Origin: Bacteroidota bacterium
Lineage (GTDB): Bacteria; Bacteroidota; Bacteroidia; Chitinophagales; Chitinophagaceae
Assembly: GCA_023418315.1 (NCBI GenBank)
Contig: JAEZZY010000010.1
Coordinates: 1-64,000, forward strand
Length of the DNA: 64,000 nt
Direction of reading: 5' to 3'
In this document: in pieces, positions 33,976-43,887 of the stretch
Layout: each line of letters opens with the position of its first letter
How positions within the stretch are numbered: the stretch's first letter is position 1
Translations under genes and position numbers: made by a program
Notes under the pieces: model-generated
What the model was told of the DNA's origin: nothing
What the model saw: the letters and a program-made list of their open reading frames with translations, nothing else
The model's database searches: none

Positions 33976-35480
33976 GATGCCGTCATTTCCCTATACGCCA
34001 CACCCAGATGTTCGATTATATCTCCGGCTGTCATTGCTTCCATACTGTGCTTAGCAGCTGCAAAATCACCTGCAAGCCCATGCAGATACACACCGAGTAT
34101 CGCTGCATATTCAGGTTCATAGCCCTGCGCCAGCAGTCCGGTGATCATACCCGTCAGCACATCGCCGGCACCGGCTGTGGCCATTCCGGCATTTCCGGTA
34201 GTGTTGTACCAGCATTCTCCTTCGGAGGTAATAACCGCTGTATGATGATCTTTCAAAACAAGAATTATATTGTGTCGCATCGCTTGTGTGCGTGCCAGCT
34301 CCACACGTTGCAGGGTATCTTGCGCGGTTCCGAAAAGGCGTTCAAATTCTTTAGGATGCGGGGTAAGGATGCTGTTGTGCGGCAGCTTGTGCAGCAAGTC
34401 TTTTTTATTGGAAATAATATTCAGCGCATCTGCATCCAGCACTATGGGTTCTTTCTGTTCTTCTATAAAATGTTCCAGCGCTTCCGCCGTTCTTCTTGCC
34501 AGCCCCAAACCCGGACCTACGCCCGTAGCATTTACACCCAGGCTGTTGCGTATTTCGGTAATATAGTTTTCTCCGCTGGTGATACACATAGCCTCTGCCA
34601 GATGGCTATGGAAAATAGTATAGCCCATATCCGGTATTAAACCAGTAACCTTTCCGGCGCCTACGCGCAATGCGGCTTTGGCAGCAAGGGTGATAGCACC
34701 CATCATACCTTGACTGCCGCCTACCACCAGTGCGTGTCCGTAATCTCCTTTATGTGTAAACGGGCGACGCGGTTTATATATTTCTCTTACCTCTTTCTTG
34801 TCTATGGAATAATACTGTGTAGCGGTTTGTTCTATATACTTAGGATGCAAACCAATATCCAGCACCCGTACCCGCCCTGTATATTTTGCCGCTTCGGAAT
34901 GCAAAAAACTGCGTTTATAAAATTGAAAGCTGAGTGTAGCATCCGCTTTTACGATGGCGGCTTCCGGTGCAGGCAGCGTATCGGCCGACAAGCCCGTAGG
35001 AATGTCTATCGCTATTTTATAATTGGGCAGCTTGTTGATGCGTTCTATGAATTGCTTTAGCCATCCCGAAACCGGCTTGTTCAGTCCCGTTCCCAAAATA
35101 GCATCTATGATAATAATATGCGGGGCAATATCGGCTATAAACGTATCCTGCGGCACTAATGTAACGAGGTTTTCATCTGTATGTTTCAACGCTCTGTAAT
35201 TGGCATCCGCATCTTCGGAAAGATGTTCCTGAAGTTGCAACATAAATGCCTTTGCCCCATGCCCGCTCTGGTGAAGCATACGGGTAATCGCCAAACCATC
35301 GCCGCCATTATTGCCCGTGCCGCAAAGCACCACATAGAGGCTGTGTTCGGGCATATTCGCTTTTAACCAGTGGGTGCATTGGATGGCGGCTTGCTCCATC
35401 AGTTGCAACGAAGAGATTTCTTTTGCCTGAAGCGTATAATTGTCGCAAGCCTTGATTTGTGAGGCGGTAAAGATTTTCAT
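33972..35480 (-). CDS. nnrD: Bifunctional NAD(P)HX epimerase/dehydratase
   Basis: The 502-residue protein repairs hydrated NAD(P)H. The N-terminal half is the NnrE epimerase (LYVVLCGTGNNGGDGLAITRML and IIIDAILGTGLNKP, IAIDIPTGLSADT). The C-terminal half is the ADP-dependent dehydratase NnrD (THKGDYGHALVVGGSQGMMGAITLAAKAALRVGAGKVT, ILTPHPKEFERL, NTTGNAGMATAGAGDVLTGMI). This fusion is common in bacteria. It overlaps the next gene by four bases. Confidence 0.95.
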   Translation of the reverse strand: MKIFTASQIKACDNYTLQAKEISSLQLMEQAAIQCTHWLKANMPEHSLYVVLCGTGNNGGDGLAITRMLHQSGHGAKAFMLQLQEHLSEDADANYRALKHTDENLVTLVPQDTFIADIAPHIIIIDAILGTGLNKPVSGWLKQFIERINKLPNYKIAIDIPTGLSADTLPAPEAAIVKADATLSFQFYKRSFLHSEAAKYTGRVRVLDIGLHPKYIEQTATQYYSIDKKEVREIYKPRRPFTHKGDYGHALVVGGSQGMMGAITLAAKAALRVGAGKVTGLIPDMGYTIFHSHLAEAMCITSGENYITEIRNSLGVNATGVGPGLGLARRTAEALEHFIEEQKEPIVLDADALNIISNKKDLLHKLPHNSILTPHPKEFERLFGTAQDTLQRVELARTQAMRHNIILVLKDHHTAVITSEGECWYNTTGNAGMATAGAGDVLTGMITGLLAQGYEPEYAAILGVYLHGLAGDFAAAKHSMEAMTAGDIIEHLGVAYREMTAS

Positions 35481-35620
35481 GTATAGCTACGGTTCTAAAA
35501 AATTCCGATTATCGAAAATACGGGATTTATCGTAGCCCCGTAGCGCTCTTGCCTATACTCTGATTATAGACAATCTATTCAATAAAATTTTATCTTGCCT
35601 TCTGTTAATTTTTTCAATTC

Positions 35621-36487
35621 ATGGAAGAATACGAAATGATACGCGCAGGCGATGTCAAAAAATTCCTTACCGGCTTCACTTCTTTTTTAAAAGGAGCATT
35701 TTTATTTACCTATAAAAGCATAATACAATCCTGGCTCCTCGTAGTGCTTCTCCTCGCTGTAGTGATAGGAGCAGGCTATGTTTATCAACAAAAAAAACCG
35801 GCTTATTACGAGGCAGAAATGGTGTGTGCTTATAATCAGCTCCATAAAAAAACATTCGGTGAAATGGTGCACCGCCTGGATAAATTAGCCCAGCAACAAT
35901 CTTACAACCAATTATCCGAACTCCTGCAACTGCCTATGGAAACGACTTCCGCCATCATCGGCTTTGAAGCGAAGAACGTTGCCGGCAGCCCGCTTTACGA
36001 AGACATTACTACGGATAGAACTCCTATGTATTTTACACTCAAGGCTACGGACAAATCTATTTTCCCCGATGTAGAAAAGGCTTTATTATTTTACCTGAAT
36101 CATATTCCCTATCAAACCCAACGAACCGCAATGGAGCAAAAGAAAACCGAAGACAAAATCCTGCTCCTCAAAAGCGATTTATCGAAAATGGATTCGGTCA
36201 TTTCTGCCTACAGCAATTTTTTGCAACGCACCAAATCCGTTACCGACTCGGCAGCAGGGTTTTCCAATATTGTAGAATTGTTTCGCTATAAAGATCAACT
36301 GGAAGACAAAATGCTGGAGCTGGAAAAAAATAAAACTTTTATAGCCGCCGTGGAAACGATCTATGGTTTTGCGCCTGCCGATACGCCCGTAAAAAACAAC
36401 CGCAACTTCTGGATCGGATGGATAGTATTCGCCTCGATACTTTCTACCGCTGCAGCGGTGCTAAGAAAAATAATAAAAGATGAGTAA
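35621..36487 (+). CDS. Wzz-like membrane protein, 288 residues
   Basis: It has two membrane segments, near residues 35-55 (WLLVVLLLAVVIGAGYVY) and 260-280 (FWIGWIVFASILSTAAAVL), with a largely helical ~200-residue periplasmic region between them. That is the topology of polysaccharide chain-length regulators, without a kinase domain. Its location directly upstream of a Wzx-like and a Wzy-like gene supports the role; primary sequence motifs are weak. It overlaps the flippase gene by eight bases. Confidence 0.65.
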   Translation: MEEYEMIRAGDVKKFLTGFTSFLKGAFLFTYKSIIQSWLLVVLLLAVVIGAGYVYQQKKPAYYEAEMVCAYNQLHKKTFGEMVHRLDKLAQQQSYNQLSELLQLPMETTSAIIGFEAKNVAGSPLYEDITTDRTPMYFTLKATDKSIFPDVEKALLFYLNHIPYQTQRTAMEQKKTEDKILLLKSDLSKMDSVISAYSNFLQRTKSVTDSAAGFSNIVELFRYKDQLEDKMLELEKNKTFIAAVETIYGFAPADTPVKNNRNFWIGWIVFASILSTAAAVLRKIIKDE

Positions 36488-37964
36488 TGGTAATAGCATC
36501 CGCATACCCACCGGATTAAAGCATTCCATCTGGAGTGTGCTGGACGCAGTGGTCTATCCTGTAGTTTATACAGCAGCATTGCCGGTGCTGATAAAGGGAA
36601 TAGGCGTTACCGCATTCGGTTTTTGGGTGGTGCTGAATACAATCATCATCACGTTGCAATTATTCAACCTCAACATAGGGCTTACTACGGTGCGTTATGT
36701 TTCCGTTGCTCTTGCCAAAGGCAATCCTATAGAAACCAATAAACTGATGAATGCCCTTTTGCAGATTAGTTTTATGCTGCTGCTTATCGTTACCCTAATC
36801 GGAATAGGTATGGCCTATATCTTTCCACGGTATGACATTTTGAAACTGAATAATGCGCCAGTAAGCAGTGTAAGCATTTGCTTGTTGCTCACCGCTATCA
36901 TCTCGGCGTTGAAGTTTTTCGACCTTGTATTTACCAGCTTTTTAAAGGCTTCCGAGAAATTTAAAACGGCATCTATCCTAAGCACTGTCAATAAAATGGG
37001 CTTGCTGTTGATTAATGTAATCCTGGCGGTCCATCATTATTCGGTACTGCATCTTTTATGGGGTAATATTCTTTATGCCGTATTTTATCTTTTTGTGCAA
37101 ATACTCTTTATTCGGAAAACATTTCCGTTTTTCTCTTTTGCCATCGTGCGCGAAACGGTACTGTATAGGCAGCTCCTGCAATTCAGCATTTATCCCTGGT
37201 TGCAATTTTTAATTACCCTGGTAGCGTTTCAGACAGATCGCTTTTGGGTATCTGCCTATGCCGGATTGAAGGAAGTATCTGCCTATGGATTGACGGCTAC
37301 GATTTTCAATCACATCCACATGATCTTTATGGCTATGGCTTCCTGGATGCTGCCGCGCATTGCCGCTATGACAGCCAAAGGCGATAATCCTTCTTCGCTT
37401 TACTATGAAGTGCGCGGTTTATTATTATCCTTTGCGGTGTGTGGCTTGTTGCTTTTTTATTTTGTATATCCTTTTATTTTTCGCCTATGGCTGGGCGACA
37501 CACTCTATGAAACGATGCATCGTTACGTAACCGCTTTTATTGCTCTGGAGCTTGTTTTTGTGCACACCATTATGCCGTTTTTTTATCTGAATGCAGCAGG
37601 TAAAGAACGCGTGGCCGTGCTGGTTACCTTACTTTATTCCGCAGCCAGTTATTTGCTCATGATCTGCGGACTTTATCTTTTCAAAAACCCGGTGTATATG
37701 GTGTATGGAATGACCGCAGCGCTTTGTATGACTATGCCGGTGGTAAACAGGACCGTGCGTAAACGCATCCCTTTACCGCAGGCCGGAAAGTCGCCTATAA
37801 ATGCGTGGGAAATGCTTCCTTTTTATATAGGCATTGTGGCGCTGTATATGCCGTATCTGTGGCTGTCTATAGCGTTGATGCTCGTGGTTGTAGTGCTACT
37901 GTGGCGGTTTTATTTAGCACCTTCTTTAAATCGGAAACTATGGAAGAAAGCAGGAGCCTTATAG
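36480..37964 (+). CDS. Wzx-like polysaccharide flippase
   Basis: The 494-residue protein has about 12-14 membrane segments and the usual MATE/PST layout: IWSVLDAVVYPVVYTAALPVLIKGIGVTAFGFWVVLNT near the N-terminus, and long hydrophobic spans separated by short basic loops. It would move undecaprenyl-linked repeat units to the periplasmic side. It begins within the end of the Wzz-like gene and overlaps the start of the Wzy-like gene by 25 bases. Family assignment rests on topology and context. Confidence 0.8.
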   Translation: MSNGNSIRIPTGLKHSIWSVLDAVVYPVVYTAALPVLIKGIGVTAFGFWVVLNTIIITLQLFNLNIGLTTVRYVSVALAKGNPIETNKLMNALLQISFMLLLIVTLIGIGMAYIFPRYDILKLNNAPVSSVSICLLLTAIISALKFFDLVFTSFLKASEKFKTASILSTVNKMGLLLINVILAVHHYSVLHLLWGNILYAVFYLFVQILFIRKTFPFFSFAIVRETVLYRQLLQFSIYPWLQFLITLVAFQTDRFWVSAYAGLKEVSAYGLTATIFNHIHMIFMAMASWMLPRIAAMTAKGDNPSSLYYEVRGLLLSFAVCGLLLFYFVYPFIFRLWLGDTLYETMHRYVTAFIALELVFVHTIMPFFYLNAAGKERVAVLVTLLYSAASYLLMICGLYLFKNPVYMVYGMTAALCMTMPVVNRTVRKRIPLPQAGKSPINAWEMLPFYIGIVALYMPYLWLSIALMLVVVVLLWRFYLAPSLNRKLWKKAGAL

Positions 37965-39175
37965 CGCCGGGCTGGGTACGGTTATTTACCCTCGTTTTCT
38001 TTTTCTTTCCGCAATTTCTGCTGATAGACGGCATGATGACCGCCTGGTTGTTTACTCCGGTATGGGTTTATTTTTTGTATCAATGGAAGTGCATTTCCCT
38101 AAAATGGCTGATTCCTTATCTAATCGTTTTTTTCAGCTTTGCTATAGCACACGGTACACAAGGCATAACGTTACGCTACTATCTGATTTCATCTGTATTG
38201 CTTTTTTGTACAATTCTGTTTCTTCTTGTATGCTATAGGATATTGAAAACGGCGCGCCCTTATTTCGATGCGATAATGAGGAACATCGTCATCCTCAATT
38301 TTATGCTTACGCTTTTTGCTTTGGTTCTATTGTTCGTTCCTCCGCTGAAGGAAACCGTATGGTATGTGATGTCCATTTCGGAAAACATACAGCCTATGCC
38401 CCGTTTAAAAATGTTTACCAGCGAGGCATCGCACTACAGCTTTTTATGGGCTTTACCCTTCCTATATTTTATAGTGCGTATGTTGTTTTCCAATACTTCG
38501 GGTTATGGGCTTACGCTGGTCATGATTACGCTTCCATTGCTTTTATCCTTTTCTCTTGGCGTGCTCAGCGCATTAGTGGCGGCGGGTGTGCTGACGCTTA
38601 TTTTTTTTAGAAAGCATCTGGTATTCAGCCCTAAGGCAAAGCGCTATTTGCTGTATGGCTTAGGATTTTTCATCGTGCTTAGCTTGTTGTTGTTTTTATG
38701 CTATCCGGATAATCCGCTTTTTTTAAGAATCCAAAATGTATTTCACGGTAAAGATACTTCTGCAAGGGGGCGCACGTATGAAGCCTTCATCTTGGCTCAT
38801 AAAATAGCAGCACAAAAAAGCCTGTGGTGGGGTATTGGTCCGGGGCAATTAAAATTATTAGGCAGGGATGTCATCATTCAATATTATTCCTACACCCGCA
38901 TTCCTTCTGTGGTACGCATACCCAATGCCTGTGCAGAAACGATGGTTTATTTTGGTTATATAGGGCTGGCGCTGCGGTTGTTTGCGGAAATTTTTCTGTT
39001 CATCAAAACAAAAGTGGCGCAACATCCTTTTCACCTATGGCTGTTCTTATTTCTATTTTTGTATCAATTCACGGGCAGTTATATTACCAATGTGGCAGAG
39101 TATATGTTGTGGATGATTGCGTTTTCTTCTTTTTTGTTTAGTACGCGGGAAAACAAAACAGCCCGGTACGTTTAG
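37940..39175 (+). CDS. O-antigen ligase/polymerase-like membrane protein (Wzy-like)
   Basis: ATG 37940 (MEESRSLIAPGWVRLFTLVFF) gives 411 residues with about 10-11 membrane segments; the longer open frame from 37805 runs inside the flippase gene and is spurious upstream. The region ARGRTYEAFILAHKIAAQKSLWWGIGPGQLKLLGRD, a periplasmic loop with GIGPGQ, matches the Wzy_C/O-antigen-ligase pattern. It should polymerise or ligate polysaccharide repeat units. It is the third gene of the Wzz-Wzx-Wzy set. Confidence 0.82.
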   Translation: MEESRSLIAPGWVRLFTLVFFFFPQFLLIDGMMTAWLFTPVWVYFLYQWKCISLKWLIPYLIVFFSFAIAHGTQGITLRYYLISSVLLFCTILFLLVCYRILKTARPYFDAIMRNIVILNFMLTLFALVLLFVPPLKETVWYVMSISENIQPMPRLKMFTSEASHYSFLWALPFLYFIVRMLFSNTSGYGLTLVMITLPLLLSFSLGVLSALVAAGVLTLIFFRKHLVFSPKAKRYLLYGLGFFIVLSLLLFLCYPDNPLFLRIQNVFHGKDTSARGRTYEAFILAHKIAAQKSLWWGIGPGQLKLLGRDVIIQYYSYTRIPSVVRIPNACAETMVYFGYIGLALRLFAEIFLFIKTKVAQHPFHLWLFLFLFLYQFTGSYITNVAEYMLWMIAFSSFLFSTRENKTARYV

Positions 39176-39355
39176 ACAATTTGTGGATTCCTTCCTTTCA
39201 GGGGTATGATATTTTAGCACCTATACCTGCCCTTATACAAATGGGCAAAGCCGCCCCACAAAGGTCAGTTTGCAGAAATGATGCGCTACTTATGGATTCC
39301 TCCGAAGAAATGGGGAAATTAGCCGTTATCCAACTTTCGTCATAATTATTTTACT

Positions 39356-41599
39356 ATGGGAAAAAAATTATTTATTGTATCTAACAGATTGCCGGTTACG
39401 GTAGAACAAAAAGACGGCGTCTATACTTGCCGTACATCTTCCGGCGGGTTAGTATCGGCGGTAGCCGCCTATATGGCTTCCGGCGGCAAGGACGCTTTCG
39501 ACCACAATGTATGGGTAGGACTTGCCGATTGCACGTCAAAAGAATGGGATCTTGCCACTACTGAATTAACGGATGAAGAAGTGGAGTACCGTCCGCTGTT
39601 TTCCTCCAAAAAACTCTATGATTTATACTACAACGGCTTTTCCAATTCGGTACTCTGGCCCTTGTTTCACTATTTCCCGTCTTTTGTAGATTATAACGCC
39701 GATTATTTTGATGCCTATAGGAGGATCAATAAAACATTCGCAGAGGCATTGATACAAGAGGCAAAAGAAGAGGACGTAATCTGGATTCATGATTATCATT
39801 TGCTGCCTCTTGCCGCTTTGCTTAGGGAAGCTTTGCCTTCGGTAACCATCGGTTTTTTTCTGCACATACCGTTTCCTTCCTATGAGCTGTTTCGACTACT
39901 GCCTAAGAAGTGGCAGCACGAGCTGTTGGAAGGCTTGCTGGGCGCCGATCTCATAGGCTTTCATACGATGGATTATGTATCCCATTTTATTTACTCTGCT
40001 GAAATGATTTTGAAAACGGAATGTGATGAACATAATTTTATTTTCTGGAAAAACAGAAAGATAAAAATCAACGCTTTCCCCATCGGTATTGATTTCGATA
40101 AATTTTACAATGCCTATGCGGATGCCGCTATCGCTGATATGCGGAAGGAATACAACAATCTGAAAGGAACTAAGAAAATGATTTTTTCCGTAGATAGGCT
40201 GGATTATACAAAAGGCATTCCCAATCGGCTGAAAGCCTATGAAACTTTCTTATCCGCCTACCCCGAATATATTGGAAAAGTAATTTTTGTCCTGGTCATC
40301 ATCCCTTCCAGAAATACCATCCGAAAATATGCGGAGCGAAAAAAAATGATTGATGAATACATTGGAAACCTCAACAGCCGCATGGGCACCATTCTCTGGC
40401 AGCCCGTGGTTTATTATTACAACCATCTTTCGTTTGAAGAACTGACAGCGCTTTATACGGCTTCCGATGTGGCGCTGATTACTCCTTTGCGCGATGGAAT
40501 GAACCTCGTAGCCAAAGAATTTGTAGCCAGCCGCAGCGAACAAAATGGCGTGCTGATCCTAAGTGAGATGACCGGCGCAGCTAAGGAACTGACGGAGGCC
40601 TTGCTCATCAATCCTAATGATAAAGAAGAAATCGCATCTATGATTAAAATAGCGATGGAAATGCCGGAAGAAGAACAGGCGCAACGAATCAAGTACATGC
40701 AAAACTATATCCGTCGCTATGATGTGCATGAATGGGCAAGGGATTTTTTTGAATCGCTCCAATACGCTAAGGATACACAATATGAATTTGGTGTCAAATT
40801 CCTGGACAGTCATAACCAAGGGGCGCTGCTTGAAAAATACACGACCTCTACCAAGAGGCTTATTTTTCTGGATTATGACGGAACCCTGGTGTCTTTTTCC
40901 AAAATCCCTTCAGAAGCCAACCCTACCGGCGAAGTGCTCGAACTTTTGAAAAACTTAGGAGCGATAGAAGAGAATGATGTTTATATCATCAGCGGAAGAG
41001 ATAGCAAAACCCTCGAAAAATGGTTGGGACACTTGCCCATAGGCTTGATTGCCGAGCATGGCAGCAAAATTCGCCACAAGCACGCCACCTGGAAAAGCGG
41101 CATACGGCAAGACGACAGAGGCTGGATAACAGATATAGAGAAACTAATGGAGCGCTATGTTTCTAAATGTCCGGGGTCTTTTGTAGAAATTAAAGAGTTT
41201 TCAATTGCCTGGCATTATCGCAATTCCAACAGCAAGGCAGGCGCAGTAAGGGCGAAAGAGCTACATAAAGACCTGCTTGCATTTACAGAAAAATGGCAGT
41301 TGAATATATTGAACGGAAGTAAGGTGATAGAAGTGCGCACCAAAGGCATTGACAAAGGAACGGCTGTGGAACGAATCGTGAATGGAAAGGATTATGATTT
41401 TATCTTCGCGGCAGGTGATGACGTTACGGATGAAGATATGTTTAAAGAGCTGATGAAACATCCCGATAGTATTACCGTAAAAATAGGAGCCGATGCTTCT
41501 TTTGCAAAATACAATCTTTATACCCCTTATATGGTTTTATCTTTATTGAATAAGCTTGCAACGCATAGCAAGCCTGTGGAAATGACGAATTTGCTATAA
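39356..41599 (+). CDS. Bifunctional trehalose-6-phosphate synthase/phosphatase
   Basis: The 747-residue protein fuses an OtsA-type GT20 domain (about 1-465: LFIVSNRLPVTV, IWIHDYHLLPLAALLR, FFLHIPFPSYELFRLLP, DRLDYTKGIPNRLKAYE, LRDGMNLVAKEFVASR) to an OtsB-type HAD phosphatase (about 480-740: FLDYDGTLV, AEHGSKIRHK and AGDDVTDEDMF). It converts UDP-glucose and glucose-6-phosphate to trehalose in one protein, as in many Bacteroidota. It is monocistronic, ending at a shared bidirectional terminator. Confidence 0.95.
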   Translation: MGKKLFIVSNRLPVTVEQKDGVYTCRTSSGGLVSAVAAYMASGGKDAFDHNVWVGLADCTSKEWDLATTELTDEEVEYRPLFSSKKLYDLYYNGFSNSVLWPLFHYFPSFVDYNADYFDAYRRINKTFAEALIQEAKEEDVIWIHDYHLLPLAALLREALPSVTIGFFLHIPFPSYELFRLLPKKWQHELLEGLLGADLIGFHTMDYVSHFIYSAEMILKTECDEHNFIFWKNRKIKINAFPIGIDFDKFYNAYADAAIADMRKEYNNLKGTKKMIFSVDRLDYTKGIPNRLKAYETFLSAYPEYIGKVIFVLVIIPSRNTIRKYAERKKMIDEYIGNLNSRMGTILWQPVVYYYNHLSFEELTALYTASDVALITPLRDGMNLVAKEFVASRSEQNGVLILSEMTGAAKELTEALLINPNDKEEIASMIKIAMEMPEEEQAQRIKYMQNYIRRYDVHEWARDFFESLQYAKDTQYEFGVKFLDSHNQGALLEKYTTSTKRLIFLDYDGTLVSFSKIPSEANPTGEVLELLKNLGAIEENDVYIISGRDSKTLEKWLGHLPIGLIAEHGSKIRHKHATWKSGIRQDDRGWITDIEKLMERYVSKCPGSFVEIKEFSIAWHYRNSNSKAGAVRAKELHKDLLAFTEKWQLNILNGSKVIEVRTKGIDKGTAVERIVNGKDYDFIFAAGDDVTDEDMFKELMKHPDSITVKIGADASFAKYNLYTPYMVLSLLNKLATHSKPVEMTNLL

Positions 41600-41664
41600 A
41601 CGAACCGCAGCGGAGGCTATTCTGCTCGCATTTATTGGGAATAAGTTGAGTCCTTTCTCTATAA

Positions 41665-41696
41665 AAAATCCCGACTGAAAATTCAGCCGGGATTTT
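41665..41696. terminator. Bidirectional terminator between trehalose gene and rpsA
   Basis: The stem TCCCG-A-CTGA / TCAG-C-CGGGA with loop AAAT is flanked by A on the left and T on the right. It serves the two convergent genes. Confidence 0.85.
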
Positions 41697-41717
41697 ATCA
41701 TTTAAAACAAGAAGCGT

Positions 41718-43550
41718 TTATTTATCTCCGTCTTCTTCTTTTTTCATTTTGTCTTTAAGAGCTGCTAAAGCGCCAATGTCGCCCAAGGTAGGTTTCTCTA
41801 CTTTGCTTTGTACATTTTTTACGGCTTTTTTAGTGCTTTCCGCATCGGCTTTTTCCGCTTTTTTCACCGCTTCTTTTTCGTCGGCTTTGGTTTGCTCCCA
41901 TACGCGGCTGTGCGATACCATGATGCGTTTATCATTGCGATCGAACTCGATGATGGTGAACGGAAGTGTTTCATCCATTTCTACATTACCGCCGTCCTCT
42001 TTGCGCAGGTGGCGTGCAGGTGCGTAGGCTTCCAGTCCGTATTGCAATTGCACGGTAGCGCCTTTGTCATCTTTACGGGTTACGTGTCCTTCATGCACAG
42101 AGCCGATTGGGAATACGGTTTCAAAAGTATTCCACGGATCTTCTTCCACTTGTTTATGACCCAGAGACAGCTTACGGCTTTCCTTATCAATGCTCAGCAC
42201 CACTACTTCGATTTCTTCACCCACTTTGGTAAATTCACTTGGGTGGTTGAAGCGTTTGATCCAGCTCAAGTCGCTGATGTGGATCATACCGCCGATGCCG
42301 GTTTCTAGCTCTACAAATACGCCGTAAGGAGTAATGTTTTTCACGGTGCCTTTATGACGGCTGTCGAGTGGATATTTGTTTTCAATGGTTTCCCATGGAT
42401 CTTCTGTCAATTGTTTGATAGAAAGACTCATTTTGCGTTCTTCTTTATCCAGGGTAACGACTACGGCTTCGTATTCATCGCCCATTTTAAAGAATTCTTT
42501 CGCGTTGATAGGCTGAGAAGACCATGTGATTTCGCTAACGTGGATCAATCCTTCAATACCAGGTTGGATTTCTAAGAATGCACCATAGTCTTCGATATTG
42601 ACGATTTTACCTTTCACCTTAGCTCCTTCTTTGATTTCTTCGGAAAGATTATCCCAAGGATGTGGAGTCAGTTGTTTCAGACCGAGGCTGATGCGTTTTT
42701 TCTCATCGTCAAAGTCAAGCACAACTACGTTCAGTTTCTGACCATTTTCGAGTACTTCTGTCGGATGATTTACGCGGCCCCAGCTGATGTCGGTAATGTA
42801 CAGCAAGCCGTCCACACCGCCTAAGTCTATAAAGGCGCCGAAGTCGGTTACATTCTTCACCGTACCTTCCAGCACCTGGCCTTTTTCCAGTTTGCCTATG
42901 ATTTCGCTGCGTTGTTGCTCAATATCGCTTTCGATAAGCGCTTTGTGAGAAACCACCGCATTACGGATTTGTTCATTGATTTTAACCACTTTAAAGTCCA
43001 TGGTTTTACCCACATACTGATCGTAGTCGGTAACTGGCTTCACATCTATTTGTGAACCGGGCAGGAAGGTTTCCAGTCCGTGTACGTCCACGATGAGACC
43101 ACCTTTGGTTTTGGAAGTGATGGTACCGGTAACGATTTCTCCTGTTTTGTAGAACTCTACAATCTCTTGCCAAGAGCGGGCTGCACGTGCCAGTCTGCGG
43201 CTGAGGTTCAGATGTCCGTTACGGTCTTCTTTTTCTACTACGATTACTTCTACTTCATCGCCGATTTTCACATCCGGCAAATCACGAAATTCGTTCAGAG
43301 AAATCAATCCGTCTGATTTGAAACCGATATTAACGATTGCGTCTGTTTTTGTAAGACCTACAATCGTACCGTTCAGCAGTTCAGAATCTGCTACATCTTT
43401 AAAAGTGCTGTCATACACTTTTTCCAGTTGCTCACGCTTTTCTTGAGAATAAGAAGCAACATTGCGTTTGTCAACGCTCCAATCGAAGTCATCATGTGCG
43501 GATGCTTCAGGCGTTGTTTGTGGTTGAGAAATAGTTTGATTTTCTTCCAA
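41718..43550 (-). CDS. rpsA: 30S ribosomal protein S1
   Basis: The 610-residue protein has six S1 RNA-binding repeats at roughly 55-120, 140-205, 225-295, 310-380, 397-467 and 485-555 (for example EGTVKNVTDFGAFIDLGG and GKIVNIEDYGAFLEIQPG). The last ~50 residues are Lys/Glu-rich. The reading frame begins with TTG at 43548-43550, nine bases downstream of a strong Shine-Dalgarno sequence; there is no in-frame ATG nearby. It is transcribed alone, leftward. Confidence 0.95.
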   Translation of the reverse strand: MEENQTISQPQTTPEASAHDDFDWSVDKRNVASYSQEKREQLEKVYDSTFKDVADSELLNGTIVGLTKTDAIVNIGFKSDGLISLNEFRDLPDVKIGDEVEVIVVEKEDRNGHLNLSRRLARAARSWQEIVEFYKTGEIVTGTITSKTKGGLIVDVHGLETFLPGSQIDVKPVTDYDQYVGKTMDFKVVKINEQIRNAVVSHKALIESDIEQQRSEIIGKLEKGQVLEGTVKNVTDFGAFIDLGGVDGLLYITDISWGRVNHPTEVLENGQKLNVVVLDFDDEKKRISLGLKQLTPHPWDNLSEEIKEGAKVKGKIVNIEDYGAFLEIQPGIEGLIHVSEITWSSQPINAKEFFKMGDEYEAVVVTLDKEERKMSLSIKQLTEDPWETIENKYPLDSRHKGTVKNITPYGVFVELETGIGGMIHISDLSWIKRFNHPSEFTKVGEEIEVVVLSIDKESRKLSLGHKQVEEDPWNTFETVFPIGSVHEGHVTRKDDKGATVQLQYGLEAYAPARHLRKEDGGNVEMDETLPFTIIEFDRNDKRIMVSHSRVWEQTKADEKEAVKKAEKADAESTKKAVKNVQSKVEKPTLGDIGALAALKDKMKKEEDGDK

Positions 43551-43557
43551 GTTTTAA

Positions 43558-43570
43558 GTCCTCCTTTTTG
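43558..43570 (-). promoter_or_regulatory. Strong Shine-Dalgarno sequence of rpsA
   Basis: On the minus strand the segment AAAAAGGAGGACT lies with its GGAGG core nine bases before the TTG start. Strong SD sequences are rare in Bacteroidota, whose ribosomes largely ignore them, so this one decides the start and may have a regulatory purpose. Confidence 0.75.
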
Positions 43571-43587
43571 AGTAAATTTTTGGACTG

Positions 43588-43595
43588 CAAAAGTA
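43588..43595 (-). promoter_or_regulatory. -7 promoter element (TACTTTTG) of rpsA
   Basis: On the minus strand TACTTTTG matches TAnnTTTG and lies about 38 bp before the TTG start, leaving a leader of roughly 30 nt that contains the SD. Confidence 0.5.
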
Positions 43596-43887
43596 AGGAT
43601 TCCTTCTTAAAAATTGAAAATAAATTATACGTCGGCGTAGTTTTGCTTTTCTCAGGGAAATACAGCTAATAAAACTCCTTTTAAAATCACTACTAATCAG
43701 ATAGTTGATAGAAATTCCGGCATCCTTCTCTTTCTTTATAGAGTTTATTTTACTACCATTTTAAAGAAATATAGGTCTATGCAACTTGTGTTATCTATAG
43801 AAAGGGTACTGATTGAGCGTCCTATTTCAAAACCTCTATCCTGCCGATGAAGAAGAAAAGGCATCCTGCATAGGGGAATTACGGTAT
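43596..43887. other. Intergenic region between rpsA and the type B secreted protein
   Basis: About 290 bp beyond the rpsA promoter and before the stop of the leftward large gene at 43888. An open frame at 43813-44280 runs antisense into that gene and is not convincing. No hairpin or repeat was recognised. Confidence 0.4.

Noticed and set aside
35484..35545. Inverted GCTACGG / CCGTAGC near the nnrD start considered as an operator
   Set aside because: The arms are only seven bases long and ~45 bp apart; no link to a promoter could be made.
37805..37939. 5' part of the long frame leading into the Wzy-like gene
   Set aside because: It lies inside the flippase gene in another frame and has no membrane pattern; ATG 37940 is a better start.
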